A stretch of 64,000 nucleotides of DNA from Dyadobacter beijingensis DSM 21582 (lineage in GTDB: Bacteria > Bacteroidota > Bacteroidia > Cytophagales > Spirosomataceae). The DNA lies in assembly GCF_000382205.1 (NCBI RefSeq), contig NZ_KB907786.1, positions 434,001-498,000 on the forward strand, written 5' to 3'. Positions 25,822 to 34,816 of this stretch are shown here, one piece after another (position 1 is the first letter of the stretch; every line of letters starts with the position of its first letter). Below the pieces are notes generated by a model. That model had not been told where the DNA came from and searched no databases. It worked only from the letters and a program-made list of their open reading frames with translations. Position numbers and translations under genes: made by a program.

Positions 25822-26895
25822 TTAGCGACGACGGGCGCGAGCTCCTCCGCGGTCGTTGACATTATCCATCACGCAACGGAAGCCGATGAATGCGCGGGTT
25901 TCGGTTTCGAACTCGTAGGTACGGGTACCTGTCTGCAGGTAATATGCGATATCTTTCCATGAACCGCCTTTTACCACTTTACGCGGTTCATCCGGGTTGT
26001 CGTAGCGCGGGTTCATATCCCATACGATCGCCGTTGCATTGTCGGTGTAAGCGTCTGATGTCCACTCCGCCACGTTTCCGGCCATGTTGTACAAACCGAA
26101 GTCGTTAGGGTTGTACGCATTGGCGGGCCCGGTGTATGGGTAACCGTCGGCGTCATAATTTCCGCGCTGCGGTTTGAAATTTGCCAGGAAGCAACCTTTT
26201 GCGTTCATGGTGTATGGGTTACCCCAGGGGTATTTGGCAACGGCGCGGCCGCCTCTTGCTGCCCATTCCCATTCAGCCTCTGTCGGCAGGCGGAAGCCTG
26301 TCGAGTTGAACTGACCTTCCTTGTTCTGGAAGTCGTGGAGCAGGTTGGTACGCCATTTTGAGAAGTATTGTGCAGCGATCCAGCTTACGCCTACCACAGG
26401 ATAGGTATCGAAGCCCGGGTGCTGGTAGTAGTATTCTACGAATGGATCGCCGTTGGAGTAGGCAAAGTCTTTTTTCCAAACGGTGGTGTCGGGATAGTAT
26501 TTGGCCATGATCTCCTCCTCGCCCAATACGGATACAGAGTCAACCAGCAGCGCGTTCACGAACTGACGATATTCGTTGTTGGTGATTTCGGTATCATCCA
26601 TGAAGAATGAACTGATGGTCACGCGGCGGTTCATGTTGTTCATGGAGGAAGCGATGTCTTCGTCTGCCTGGCCCATTACAAAAGAACCGGAGGGGATCAC
26701 GACCATCCCGGCGGGTGTGGTCTGCTTGAATCCTTTACGGGCAGTCGCAGTAATCTCACCGTTTTGAATACCGCTTTCTTCTTTTCCTCCCTTGCCAAAC
26801 TTGCTCTTAAGAAAACCGCAGCTTTGCAAGAGCATCAATGCGGCTACCAGAAGCAGGCTTTTGACTCCATCCCGATAGAACACTTTCACATTCAT
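25822..26895 (-). CDS. gldK: T9SS ring lipoprotein GldK (PorK)
   Basis: A 357-residue outer-membrane lipoprotein with a signal peptide ending LLQSC (Cys at 26). The mature protein has the formylglycine-generating-enzyme/sulfatase-modifying fold typical of GldK, seen in FVMGQADED near the start, RLPTEAEWEWAARGG in the middle, and the final YNMAGNVAEWTSDAY and GFRCV. It forms the ring with GldN and is required for T9SS export. It comes first of the four gld genes. A terminator-like hairpin lies between it and gldL. Confidence 0.96.
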   Translation of the reverse strand: MNVKVFYRDGVKSLLLVAALMLLQSCGFLKSKFGKGGKEESGIQNGEITATARKGFKQTTPAGMVVIPSGSFVMGQADEDIASSMNNMNRRVTISSFFMDDTEITNNEYRQFVNALLVDSVSVLGEEEIMAKYYPDTTVWKKDFAYSNGDPFVEYYYQHPGFDTYPVVGVSWIAAQYFSKWRTNLLHDFQNKEGQFNSTGFRLPTEAEWEWAARGGRAVAKYPWGNPYTMNAKGCFLANFKPQRGNYDADGYPYTGPANAYNPNDFGLYNMAGNVAEWTSDAYTDNATAIVWDMNPRYDNPDEPRKVVKGGSWKDIAYYLQTGTRTYEFETETRAFIGFRCVMDNVNDRGGARARRR

Positions 26896-27250
26896 AGTGG
26901 TTTTGTAAATTTTGATAATAAAATGCTAGCCTAAAAACGTCAACGAATGATATCTAGTATACTTGAAATAAAAACAAAATGTAGACGCCTGTCAGATCGT
27001 ATACCCCGGATTTCGAAGGTGAAATCGCTAAGGATCAGTTACTAAACCAGGTGTTTATCGACTTAACGTAAGAATAATGCAATTGGTATGGAAGCCGAAC
27101 ATTTTACAAATATAAATCAAAGTTTCGCAAACTGCTTCACACGACTTACCAAGAGGTTTGTAAAAAGCGTCGATTTGACATTCAAATCTTGGATTTTTAA
27201 TAATTAGGTGATAAAATATTAATATTGCCCGACACGTTTGCGCCGGCCCG
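26896..27250. other. Intergenic region upstream of gldK
   Basis: This AT-rich stretch between the porP-like gene and gldK has no convincing gene. On the minus strand TATATTTG at 27107-27114 matches the -7 consensus and could start gldK transcription with a leader of about 200 bases, but no proper -33 element was found. I see no clear terminator for the porP-like gene. Confidence 0.4.
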
Positions 27251-28228
27251 TCAGAAGCGGAAACGCGGCGTGCGGACGGGTGCCTTTTTGCCCAGTTTTG
27301 GCGAAGGCAGGGCATAGGAAAGCATCACTTCGAACGATGAAGGAGCCTTGGCCTTGTTGCCGCCTACAACCATATCATACGCGCCCGAGAGCCGCAGCGA
27401 TTGATCGGACAGCAGATAAATTCCGCCCATGATGATGAAGTAGGTGTCCTGCTGCCGGTAAGTACCGCCAATCCAGTAACGTTTGTTGTAGGTAACGGTC
27501 GCGCCGCCCTCCACCGATACTGTGCTGATATCCGATTTTACGAGCACGATCGGCTGGATATCCAGCAGATAACCCAGTTCGAGATTCACGCCGGCATTGA
27601 AATATAATGTACGCGGCAGCGGGTTGGTACCGGTTTCCGAGCCGAGCTGGTATTTTGGTTTCAAAAAGTGGTTCAAGGAAACGCCTGCGTAGAAAGTCTC
27701 GTTCTCGAAGCGGGCGCCTACGGAGAAATCCGGGTTCATTTCCGCAATCGTTCCGGTCTGGATCAAAGGATCGTCCGGGTCACGGGCGCGCAGCTTGCCG
27801 TAATCGATGGCCTGGCGGAAAAGGCCTGCACTGACGCCCAGCCCAAGTTTACCACCCGCAATCGGGAGCTGGTAAGCGGCCGAAAGTTTGAAATCCTGAT
27901 CGGTGCGGGGGCCGCTCTTGTCGTTTAATGCGTAAAAACCGATCCCGAAATTTTTGATCGGCATGCTGAATGAGAACAGCTGCGTCGAAAGTGCGCCGCC
28001 GGTGTCGTCGATATTAGTGCCCTGATAACCTGCATATTGTGTCCGGTGTGTGAGCTGGAACTTGGTCAGCCCGTCGGAACCGGCCGCGGCGGGGTTAAGG
28101 TAAAGCTGGTTGAGAGAGAATAAGCTGAACTGCGCGTCCTTCTGGGCAATGGCGCAGAGCGGCATAAAAAGCAGAAGTGCAAAGGGCCGGATATATCTGG
28201 TACTTCGAATAGTAAAAGTCAAAGTCAT
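27251..28228 (-). CDS. PorP/SprF family outer-membrane protein
   Basis: A 325-residue protein with a signal peptide (about 1-28, ending AIAQ) and an amphipathic beta-strand pattern of an outer-membrane barrel. It opens with the family signature DAQFSLFSLNQLYLNPAAAG and keeps later motifs such as NPDFSVGARFENETFYAGVSLNHF. PorP/SprF proteins anchor the T9SS, or cargo proteins, to the outer membrane. Position directly upstream of gldKLMN strongly supports a T9SS role, as porP sits beside porKLMN in Porphyromonas. Confidence 0.92.
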   Translation of the reverse strand: MTLTFTIRSTRYIRPFALLLFMPLCAIAQKDAQFSLFSLNQLYLNPAAAGSDGLTKFQLTHRTQYAGYQGTNIDDTGGALSTQLFSFSMPIKNFGIGFYALNDKSGPRTDQDFKLSAAYQLPIAGGKLGLGVSAGLFRQAIDYGKLRARDPDDPLIQTGTIAEMNPDFSVGARFENETFYAGVSLNHFLKPKYQLGSETGTNPLPRTLYFNAGVNLELGYLLDIQPIVLVKSDISTVSVEGGATVTYNKRYWIGGTYRQQDTYFIIMGGIYLLSDQSLRLSGAYDMVVGGNKAKAPSSFEVMLSYALPSPKLGKKAPVRTPRFRF

Positions 28229-28317
28229 GCCGCAGGAATAGATTTAAGGAACAAGCTGATATGCTTTCGGATTTAGATTGATAACGCATATTGCTTAAAA
28301 AAATTGATATAAACATG

Positions 28318-28347
28318 AAAAAGCCCCGGATTTTTTCCGGGGCTTTT
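28318..28347 (-). terminator. Intrinsic terminator after hemD
   Basis: An eight- to ten-base GC-rich stem (AGCCCCGG against CCGGGGCT) flanked by As and Ts. It ends the hemD unit before the porP-like gene. Confidence 0.75.
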
Positions 28348-28366
28348 CGTGCCTCTAAAAAGCAAT

Positions 28367-29149
28367 TTATACGTTGTTCGCCTTGCGGATATAAAGGTCG
28401 AGCGCGCCTGTCATCGAAGGGGCATTGGGCAGCGGTGCCTGGATGTCCAGGAACAATCCTGCGTCCTCGACCGCCTTCGCGGTGGTGGGCCCGAATGCCG
28501 CAATACGGGTGTTGTTCTGCTTGAAATCCGGGAAGTTTTCGAAAAGCGATTTGATCCCCGACGGACTGAAAAACGCGATGATGTCGTAATAAACATCTTC
28601 GAGGTCGGAAAGGTCGGACGATACGGTCTGGTACATCGTCGCTTCCGTGAAGTGGAATTCTTCGGTATCCGCGAATTCGGGGATGTCGTTCTTTCTGACG
28701 TCCGAGCAAGGATAAAGGAACTTCTCCTTTTTGTGTTTGCGCATGAGCTCGATCAGTTCTGCGGCGGTTTTGGTGCCTGTGAAGATCTTTCTCTTACGGA
28801 TCACGATGTATTTCTGGAGGTAATTGGCCGTTTGCTCCGAAATGCAGAAATATTTCATCGTAGCGGGTACTTCCACCCGGCCTTCGTTACAAATACGGAA
28901 GAAATGGTCAATCGCGTTACGGCTGGTGAAAATGACGGCCGTGTGGTCCAGGATGTTGACTTTTTGCTTGCGAAAGTCTTTGTAGGAGACTCCGTCCACC
29001 TGTATGAACGGCCGGAAATCAACCTTGATATTATACTTTCTGGCTAATTCATAATAAGGTGAATTCTCGTCTGCTGGTCGGGATTGACTTACCAAAAGAC
29101 TGGTTACTTTTTTAAGCCTGTCCTGATCAAAATTGATGGTATCACTCAT
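28367..29149 (-). CDS. hemD: Uroporphyrinogen-III synthase
   Basis: A 260-residue enzyme of heme synthesis that closes hydroxymethylbilane into uroporphyrinogen III. The two-lobed HemD fold is evident from VIFTSRNAIDHFF in the first lobe and FFSPSGIKSLFENFP then AAFGPTTAKAVEDAG in the second. These are the motifs that recognise most HemD proteins, which are otherwise divergent. It is preceded by the DUF4271 gene (41 bases). Its placement next to T9SS genes has no known mechanistic reason. Confidence 0.9.
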   Translation of the reverse strand: MSDTINFDQDRLKKVTSLLVSQSRPADENSPYYELARKYNIKVDFRPFIQVDGVSYKDFRKQKVNILDHTAVIFTSRNAIDHFFRICNEGRVEVPATMKYFCISEQTANYLQKYIVIRKRKIFTGTKTAAELIELMRKHKKEKFLYPCSDVRKNDIPEFADTEEFHFTEATMYQTVSSDLSDLEDVYYDIIAFFSPSGIKSLFENFPDFKQNNTRIAAFGPTTAKAVEDAGLFLDIQAPLPNAPSMTGALDLYIRKANNV

Positions 29150-29190
29150 GTATAATCCTCATTAGTTTATTCCCAAAACACCTTTCCTGA

Positions 29191-30372
29191 CTATAAAGCA
29201 AACTTCATACTCACGATGAGCGGGATAATTTCGATGACACAAAGGTAAGAAAATAAATAGAGATTAATCAACGAGCCGGCCGGCTTGGCTACAACATATA
29301 GTCCGATGAACCGGGCCAGATAGAAAAAAAGAAACGGTAAAAGAACGTATGGCCTGCTTGCATCCAGCCAGTTGATGTGATTGGAATACAATGCGAATAT
29401 GACAAGGAAAATCAATGCGTAAAAGAGGTACGAAGATTGGACGATCTTGATGAAAATAATGTCGACCTGCTTGTCCAGATTAAGCATATTGCCCGTCAGG
29501 ACCATAAAAATGTACTTCGCGTAGATCAGCAGGAAGAAGATCAGCGAAAGAATAAAAAAGTCGCCCAGGATCTGTAACGTATTCACTTTTTCCGAAAGTA
29601 TCGTGCTCACGGAGAAGAGGTTAAGCCTGTTGATCGATAGGTATATCACCGTAAAGCCCATCATCATCGAACTGATCACGACGAAGAAGATCACGGTGTT
29701 ACTGTAAGGCTTGTTGATCTTCGAAAGCTGGTCGCGCGGGTCGTTGTTAAAAAATTCGATAGGATTTAGTAAACGGATAAATGAAAGCGGGTTCAGGTTA
29801 AAAATCCACGCATTCAATATCAGGATGATGATCAATGCGATGCCCGCAAATGTACCGAAGGGTGAGAACGAAATCGGTTTGATATTAATGAATCCCGAGC
29901 GGGCAGGCGTCGTGTTTTGAGAGTCGGCCTGCGTCTTTTTATTACAGATAATGACTGTTTTATCACCAATGCCGGCGCTTCCGTATAACGTGAGCAGCAG
30001 TTCGTCCTTGCGATAAAGCCGGTATAAACTGTCCAGATTGAGCTCCTGCCATTTGCCTCCGTCTATCCGGTTTTGCAATGCACCTTCGAGAAAAAGGTAG
30101 CTGTCGTTGTCCGAATATACCAGCAACGAATACCGCCGGTTTTTGACCAGATCAATATAAAGGCTTGCGAAGTGCGTGCCCTCATTTACGCCCTGTGAGA
30201 ACGGGACGTAGTTCTTGTATTGCTCATTATAGACCAGCCAATCGTCCTGGTAGTTATATACGGGGAAGAACTGGCGGGGCGGGTTCACTTTCGCCGCGCT
30301 GTGCGCACTCGTCCCCAACAAGCTGAATGCCGTGAAAAAAGCCCAAAAAAAAGCGGTAAAGATGGACTTCAT
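29191..30372 (-). CDS. DUF4271 membrane protein
   Basis: A 393-residue protein with a signal-like N-terminus (1-26), an extracytoplasmic part up to about 170 and about seven to eight membrane helices afterwards. The C-terminal membrane half matches what I know of DUF4271, a Bacteroidota family of unknown function often encoded beside hemD and T9SS genes. The family call is from pattern and context. It is downstream of sucD by 56 bases but separated from it by a terminator. Confidence 0.75.
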   Translation of the reverse strand: MKSIFTAFFWAFFTAFSLLGTSAHSAAKVNPPRQFFPVYNYQDDWLVYNEQYKNYVPFSQGVNEGTHFASLYIDLVKNRRYSLLVYSDNDSYLFLEGALQNRIDGGKWQELNLDSLYRLYRKDELLLTLYGSAGIGDKTVIICNKKTQADSQNTTPARSGFINIKPISFSPFGTFAGIALIIILILNAWIFNLNPLSFIRLLNPIEFFNNDPRDQLSKINKPYSNTVIFFVVISSMMMGFTVIYLSINRLNLFSVSTILSEKVNTLQILGDFFILSLIFFLLIYAKYIFMVLTGNMLNLDKQVDIIFIKIVQSSYLFYALIFLVIFALYSNHINWLDASRPYVLLPFLFFYLARFIGLYVVAKPAGSLINLYLFSYLCVIEIIPLIVSMKFAL

Positions 30373-30378
30373 CGGTAC

Positions 30379-30405
30379 AAAAAAGGCTGGGTTTCCCCAG
30401 CCCTT
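30379..30405 (-). terminator. Intrinsic terminator after sucD
   Basis: On the minus strand a seven-base GC stem (GGCTGGG against CCCAGCC) with a short loop is followed by a run of six Ts. Confidence 0.75.
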
Positions 30406-30428
30406 TGATCAAAGTCAGTTAGCAATGA

Positions 30429-31307
30429 TTATTTCTTACCCAATGCGAGCAGCATGGTTTCGCCGATCAATGCCGGTGATTCTGCCACGAAAAGGCCTGA
30501 TTCTTTCATGATACGGATTTTCGCTTCGGCGGTATCGTCGGCGCCGCCGATGATCGCACCCGCGTGGCCCATACGGCGTCCTTTCGGTGCAGTCTGGCCG
30601 GCGATGAAACCTACTACGGGTTTTTTGTTGCCCGTCGATTTAATGTATGCAGCAGCGTCCGCTTCCATGCTTCCGCCGATCTCACCGATCATCACGATCG
30701 CTTCGGTTTCGTCGTCGTTCATCAGGAGCTCAACGGCTTCCTTGGTAGTAGTACCGATGATCGGGTCACCGCCGATACCGATCGCCGTAGTCTGGCCCAA
30801 TCCGGCGCGTGTCAGCTGGTCAACTGCTTCATAAGTAAGCGTACCTGATTTCGATACCAGACCGATCGTTCCTTTTTTGAAGATAAAGCCCGGCATAATG
30901 CCTACTTTACATTCTTCTGCGGTGATGATACCCGGACAGTTAGGGCCGATCAGGCGGCAGTTTTTGTTTTTGATATATTCTTTCGCCTGTACCATGTCCT
31001 TGGTAGGGATACCCTCGGTGATACAAACGATAACGCCGATACCAGCATCAGCAGCTTCCATGATCGCGTCGGCAGCGAAAGCCGGTGGAACAAAGATGAT
31101 GGAAACGTCTGCCCCGGTAGCGCGTACGGCAAGGTCAACGGTATTAAAAACAGGTCTTTCCAAATGAGAAAGCCCACCTTTGCCAGGCGTAACACCACCT
31201 ACTACATTCGTACCGTATTCAATCATTTGCTGGGCATGGAACGAGCCCTCCGAACCGGTAAATCCCTGAACTATAATCTTGGAGTTTTTATTAACTAAAA
31301 CGCTCAT
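30429..31307 (-). CDS. sucD: Succinate-CoA ligase, alpha subunit
   Basis: A 292-residue subunit of the TCA-cycle enzyme that links succinyl-CoA cleavage with ADP or GDP phosphorylation. The CoA-binding N-domain ([10 protein letters not shown] near 15-24) and the active-site phosphohistidine H248 in KGRRMGHAG are intact. The beta subunit gene sucC is not in this window, so the two are unlinked here. Length and sequence are typical. Confidence 0.96.
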   Translation of the reverse strand: MSVLVNKNSKIIVQGFTGSEGSFHAQQMIEYGTNVVGGVTPGKGGLSHLERPVFNTVDLAVRATGADVSIIFVPPAFAADAIMEAADAGIGVIVCITEGIPTKDMVQAKEYIKNKNCRLIGPNCPGIITAEECKVGIMPGFIFKKGTIGLVSKSGTLTYEAVDQLTRAGLGQTTAIGIGGDPIIGTTTKEAVELLMNDDETEAIVMIGEIGGSMEADAAAYIKSTGNKKPVVGFIAGQTAPKGRRMGHAGAIIGGADDTAEAKIRIMKESGLFVAESPALIGETMLLALGKK

Positions 31308-31410
31308 GTTGGTAAATCAGTTTTTTCGGTAAAAGTAGGACGAAAAGCACGAAGTAGCAAAATGTAGGCATAATTTGTAAATTGCTTTTTTGACATCATG
31401 ATGGCTGTTT

Positions 31411-32013
31411 ATGAACATATTTCTGAATCCGCATATATTTTCTAATCTCGTTCTAACGATCACCAGTTTATTTGTCTTCTTGCGCTATTTCAGGCAACAG
31501 CCGGTTTTGATCCGCTGGCTCTGGGGTATTTTTTTCGGGAGCATTACGCTCGTTGCGCTCACCGACCTGCTGTTCTATGCCGGTGTCGACGGACTGGAAA
31601 CCGTCCGCGGTATCCTTGTCGCGGGGGAAATGACGCTCGGCGCCCTGTGTCTTGTGACTGCCTCCTGGTGCCTCATCATGCGATACCAGAGCGGTACTTA
31701 CCTCTTTTTTTCGACGATCGGCCTGGGCGCACTGCTCTTTTATTGCATTACCTGGTTCCGGGTGGAATACGTAGGCCTGATCATCAAGGCATTTTGCATT
31801 CTGGTAACATTGCTCATCTCCTGCGTGGGGCTCGCCAATCGCCAGAAGAGCGCCCTGTGGACGCTCTTTTCGATGATGCTGCTGGCGCTTTCGACGAAGT
31901 CGGGGAAGCTTCCCTTGCCGATGGACCCTGTGGATATCAACCACTATATGATGGTGTTATCGGTGATCTGCGTAGGCAGGGCGGTACGCGACCAGTACAA
32001 GATCCTCTTTTAA
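31411..32013 (+). CDS. Hypothetical polytopic membrane protein
   Basis: A 200-residue protein of about six membrane helices with almost no extramembrane sequence beyond short loops. I do not recognise a family. Its size and shape resemble signal-transducer or permease-like proteins often annotated as unknown in Cytophagales. It is divergent from sucD with a 103-base gap and is followed by the azurin-like gene after 96 bases. Confidence 0.6.
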   Translation: MNIFLNPHIFSNLVLTITSLFVFLRYFRQQPVLIRWLWGIFFGSITLVALTDLLFYAGVDGLETVRGILVAGEMTLGALCLVTASWCLIMRYQSGTYLFFSTIGLGALLFYCITWFRVEYVGLIIKAFCILVTLLISCVGLANRQKSALWTLFSMMLLALSTKSGKLPLPMDPVDINHYMMVLSVICVGRAVRDQYKILF

Positions 32014-32109
32014 GTTCAAACAATTGTTAATGGATTGCATTTTTCAGAACGCGTGTCGTAAATTGCACCAGTTAATCTTTAACCAAACAAGTTTACTAAT
32101 ACTCATAAT

Positions 32110-32607
32110 ATGAAAACGACCAAGTATGGCGTAATGCTTCTTGCCTCAGTTCTGGCTTTCGGAGCAGTTACATTGAACCCTGTTTCGGCTAAAACATCTC
32201 CTGCAAAAGAAGTTACAAGCGATGTGAAGCAAGCTAAGGCGATCGTGATCAAAGGAAGTGATGCAATGCAGTTCGACCTGAAAGAGATCAAAGTAAAGGC
32301 CGGACAAAAAGTGAAATTGACGCTGACTCACTCAGGTAAACTTGCGAAAGCGGCAATGGGACACAACTGGGTGCTTTTGAAACCAGGTACCGATATCGCT
32401 GCATTCGGCTCGAAAGCCGCTGCTGCACGCGAAACCGAATATATCCCCGCATCAGAGAAAGCGAGCATCATCGCGCATACCAAGCTGGTAGGCGGTGGCG
32501 AAAGCGACACGGTTGAATTCACGGCTCCTGCCAAAGGAACTTACACATTCATTTGCAGCTTCCCAGGCCACTACGCATTGATGAAAGGTAGCTTCATCGT
32601 TGAATAG
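32110..32607 (+). CDS. Azurin-like cupredoxin
   Basis: A 165-residue exported blue-copper protein. The signal peptide covers about 1-27. The copper ligands of azurin are all in place: H85 in MGHNWVLL, and C149, H154 and M158 in CSFPGHYALM, with spacing identical to azurin. It would carry electrons in the periplasm, for example to a peroxidase or terminal oxidase. A perfect terminator follows 20 bases after the stop. Confidence 0.93.
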   Translation: MKTTKYGVMLLASVLAFGAVTLNPVSAKTSPAKEVTSDVKQAKAIVIKGSDAMQFDLKEIKVKAGQKVKLTLTHSGKLAKAAMGHNWVLLKPGTDIAAFGSKAAAARETEYIPASEKASIIAHTKLVGGGESDTVEFTAPAKGTYTFICSFPGHYALMKGSFIVE

Positions 32608-32627
32608 TCGATCCTGAGCTTACATAT

Positions 32628-32657
32628 AAAAGGCGCCGCATTTGTGCGGCGCCTTTT
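32628..32657. terminator. Intrinsic terminator, bidirectional
   Basis: A perfect 13-base stem (AAAAGGCGCCGCA and complement) with a four-base loop and Ts on the right. It lies between the converging azurin-like and thioredoxin-like genes. Confidence 0.85.
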
Positions 32658-32663
32658 CTGTTT

Positions 32664-33197
32664 TTATATCTCTGCCAACTGCTTCTCGATCAGTTCGATC
32701 ACCTCGGGCCGGTCCCATTGTGATGCGCCGATTTCCTGGGTGAGGATCTTGCCTTTATATATAATGTACGTCCGGGGGATCGCATTGCCGTCGAGCGCGC
32801 CGGGGTAGGGGCCTGCGTATTGGTAAAATGGCAGGTTATAGCCTTTGCGAGCGATGAACGGGTTTACCGTCTCGGCGTCTTCGTCGGAGATAATGTAGAA
32901 TGCGACTTTTGCGTGGTCTTTGTATTTGTCGTAAAGCGTCTGAATGCTCGGCATTTCCATATTGCAGGGCCCGCACCAGGTGGCCCACACGTTCACAAAA
33001 GCGATCTTGTTTTCGTCCATCGCTACCTCCTTGCCGGTAAGGTCGGTTAGCGGAAGATACACCGACTCCGGCGCTGCGGGCGCTTCCGTCAGCTGCGGGC
33101 TGTCCTGCACGGGCGATTTGAAAAACACAAAATAAACCGCCGCACCCGCCATAGCGAGCAACAAAAAGAGGGATATTTTCCGGGTGGTTGATGACAT
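32664..33197 (-). CDS. TlpA-like thioredoxin-fold protein, membrane anchored
   Basis: A 177-residue redoxin with one N-terminal membrane helix (about 9-26) and a periplasmic thioredoxin fold. The active-site pair is C75 and C78 in WATWCGPCNMEMPS. TlpA/ResA relatives reduce disulfides in apo-cytochromes or folding partners. The conserved cis-proline region AIPRTYIIYKGK is present. A candidate -7 element lies 43 bases upstream. Confidence 0.9.
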   Translation of the reverse strand: MSSTTRKISLFLLLAMAGAAVYFVFFKSPVQDSPQLTEAPAAPESVYLPLTDLTGKEVAMDENKIAFVNVWATWCGPCNMEMPSIQTLYDKYKDHAKVAFYIISDEDAETVNPFIARKGYNLPFYQYAGPYPGALDGNAIPRTYIIYKGKILTQEIGASQWDRPEVIELIEKQLAEI

Positions 33198-33240
33198 AAT
33201 TGGTCAAGTTCTGGTGAATGGATGTGGATATGAGCCATTC

Positions 33241-33248
33241 CAAAAATA
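33241..33248 (-). promoter_or_regulatory. Candidate -7 element (TATTTTTG) for the TlpA-like gene
   Basis: On the minus strand it matches TAnnTTTG and lies 43 bases upstream of the start at 33197. The -33 element is not clear. Confidence 0.4.
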
Positions 33249-33261
33249 GGGCTTTTCTTTT

Positions 33262-33293
33262 TTTGATGCTGACTCGGAATTTGAATACTTTTA
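33262..33293 (+). promoter_or_regulatory. Promoter for the TPR gene
   Basis: TTTG at 33262-33265, a 20-base spacer and TACTTTTA at 33286-33293 (one mismatch to TAnnTTTG) give a promoter of Bacteroidota type, 44 bases before the ATG at 33338. Confidence 0.5.
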
Positions 33294-33337
33294 TACACTA
33301 TTTAAAAAACATCGATTTGAGGAAAAGGTTTACGTTC

Positions 33338-34681
33338 ATGAGACTTCAATTTACTGGCATTTTATTTCTCCTTGCGCTTACACTCCATTGCCCCGCATTT
33401 GCCCAACGTTCTGCTGCCGAGTATTTCGAAGACGGTAATACCAAAGCCGGTACAGGCGATTTCAATGGCGCTATGCAGGCTTACACGACCGTCATCTCGA
33501 TGAACCCGGAGCACGCGCCCAGCTATTTCAACCGCGGACTTGCCAAGGCCAACCTCAAAGATTACCGCGGCGCCATGCTCGATTACGACAAGGCGATCGA
33601 ACTGAACCCCAAAGAAGCATTATACTACCAGAGCCGGGGCGTAAGCAAAAGCTTGCAGGAAGATTACCGATCGGCGATCGACGACTATTCCAAATCCATT
33701 GAAATCAACCCGGAAGAGCCCAAAGCCTACTATAACCGCGGTGTGAGTTATGCCAAACTAAAAAATCACCGTAATGCGCTCACAGATCTCGACCACGCAT
33801 TGGCCCTGAACCCCGACGAGCTCGCCGCATTGTACGCACGGGGCAATTGCAAGCAGGACCTGGCCGAATATGCCGGCAGCCTGGCCGATTTCACGCGTGT
33901 GATCGAGCTGAGCCCCAAGCGAACGGGCGCTTACGCGGGAAGGGGCCTTGCCAAGCTCGAACTGGGCGATTACCAGGGCGCAGCAGCCGATTTTACCCGT
34001 GCCATTGAGCTGAGTCCGAATGAAAGTGAGTATTACAACAACAGAGGTTTGGCTAAAACCAAGCTGGAAGATTACCAGGGCGCCATCATTGATTTTGACA
34101 AAACCATTCAGCTCGATCCGGAAAACTACAATGCCTATTACGGACGTGGTTTTGCGAAAGGCAAGCTGAATGATCCGCGCGGCGCCATTGCCGATCTTTC
34201 CAAGGCTACCGAAGTGAAAAATCCATACACCGGCGATCCTAAAAAGAATGCGTACACCGGTAAAATCACTAAAGAGAAACTCGACGAGCTGCGCGACCAG
34301 GTGCAGACGAATATCAAAATCGATAACCTCACGAACGAGCGCGCGGAAGCGTATTACGTACGCGCGATCGCGAAATCGAAAGTGGGGGAATTCAAAGGAG
34401 CGCTTGCCGACCTGACCACCGCCGTGGAACTCAACCCGACTTATTCGAACGCCTATTTTTCACGCGCCATGATCCGCTCGGCATCGGGCGATCAAATGGG
34501 CGCCGTGCTGGATTTTACCAGCTCCATTAAGCTGCGCTCCGACTATCCGGAGGCGTATTATTTGAGAGGCATCGTAAAAAACAGCCTGGGTGAGATCAAT
34601 GACGGCTGCCTGGATTTAAGTAAGGCCGGTGAGCTGGGGTATCAGCAGGCTTATAAGGTCATTGGGGCGTATTGTAACTAA
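33338..34681 (+). CDS. TPR-repeat protein, exported
   Basis: A 447-residue protein with a signal peptide (MRLQFTGILFLLALTL to CPAFAQ). The rest is about ten tetratricopeptide repeats, seen as the recurring pair of helices that contain AYxxRGLAK and DYxxAIxDxDKAIELNP. Such proteins act as scaffolds for protein-protein contacts. Start 33338 is chosen because it begins the signal peptide; a longer frame exists from 33218 but would put 40 residues before it and cross the promoter. One stretch near residues 290-330 breaks the regular repeat spacing. Confidence 0.88.
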   Translation: MRLQFTGILFLLALTLHCPAFAQRSAAEYFEDGNTKAGTGDFNGAMQAYTTVISMNPEHAPSYFNRGLAKANLKDYRGAMLDYDKAIELNPKEALYYQSRGVSKSLQEDYRSAIDDYSKSIEINPEEPKAYYNRGVSYAKLKNHRNALTDLDHALALNPDELAALYARGNCKQDLAEYAGSLADFTRVIELSPKRTGAYAGRGLAKLELGDYQGAAADFTRAIELSPNESEYYNNRGLAKTKLEDYQGAIIDFDKTIQLDPENYNAYYGRGFAKGKLNDPRGAIADLSKATEVKNPYTGDPKKNAYTGKITKEKLDELRDQVQTNIKIDNLTNERAEAYYVRAIAKSKVGEFKGALADLTTAVELNPTYSNAYFSRAMIRSASGDQMGAVLDFTSSIKLRSDYPEAYYLRGIVKNSLGEINDGCLDLSKAGELGYQQAYKVIGAYCN

Positions 34682-34734
34682 TGGAAGAAGGGGAGTAAAG
34701 GGAGGAAGGAATTGGAAGAATTGAGAAAAAACGA

Positions 34735-34816
34735 AATGTCAACCTGAGCGAAGTCGAAGGCAGTCCATAAGGTAAACGCATCGTACATGCGCTTCGACTG
34801 CGCTCAGCGTGACATT
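34735..34816. repeat. Bacteroidota-type intergenic inverted repeat
   Basis: Two 25-base arms, 34735-34759 and 34792-34816, pair with 22 of 25 matches around a 32-base centre. They contain the widely repeated element CCTGAGCGAAGTCGAAG and its inverse, which is scattered in many Bacteroidota and other genomes. It overlaps the last bases of the superoxide dismutase gene and may act as its terminator. Confidence 0.75.
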
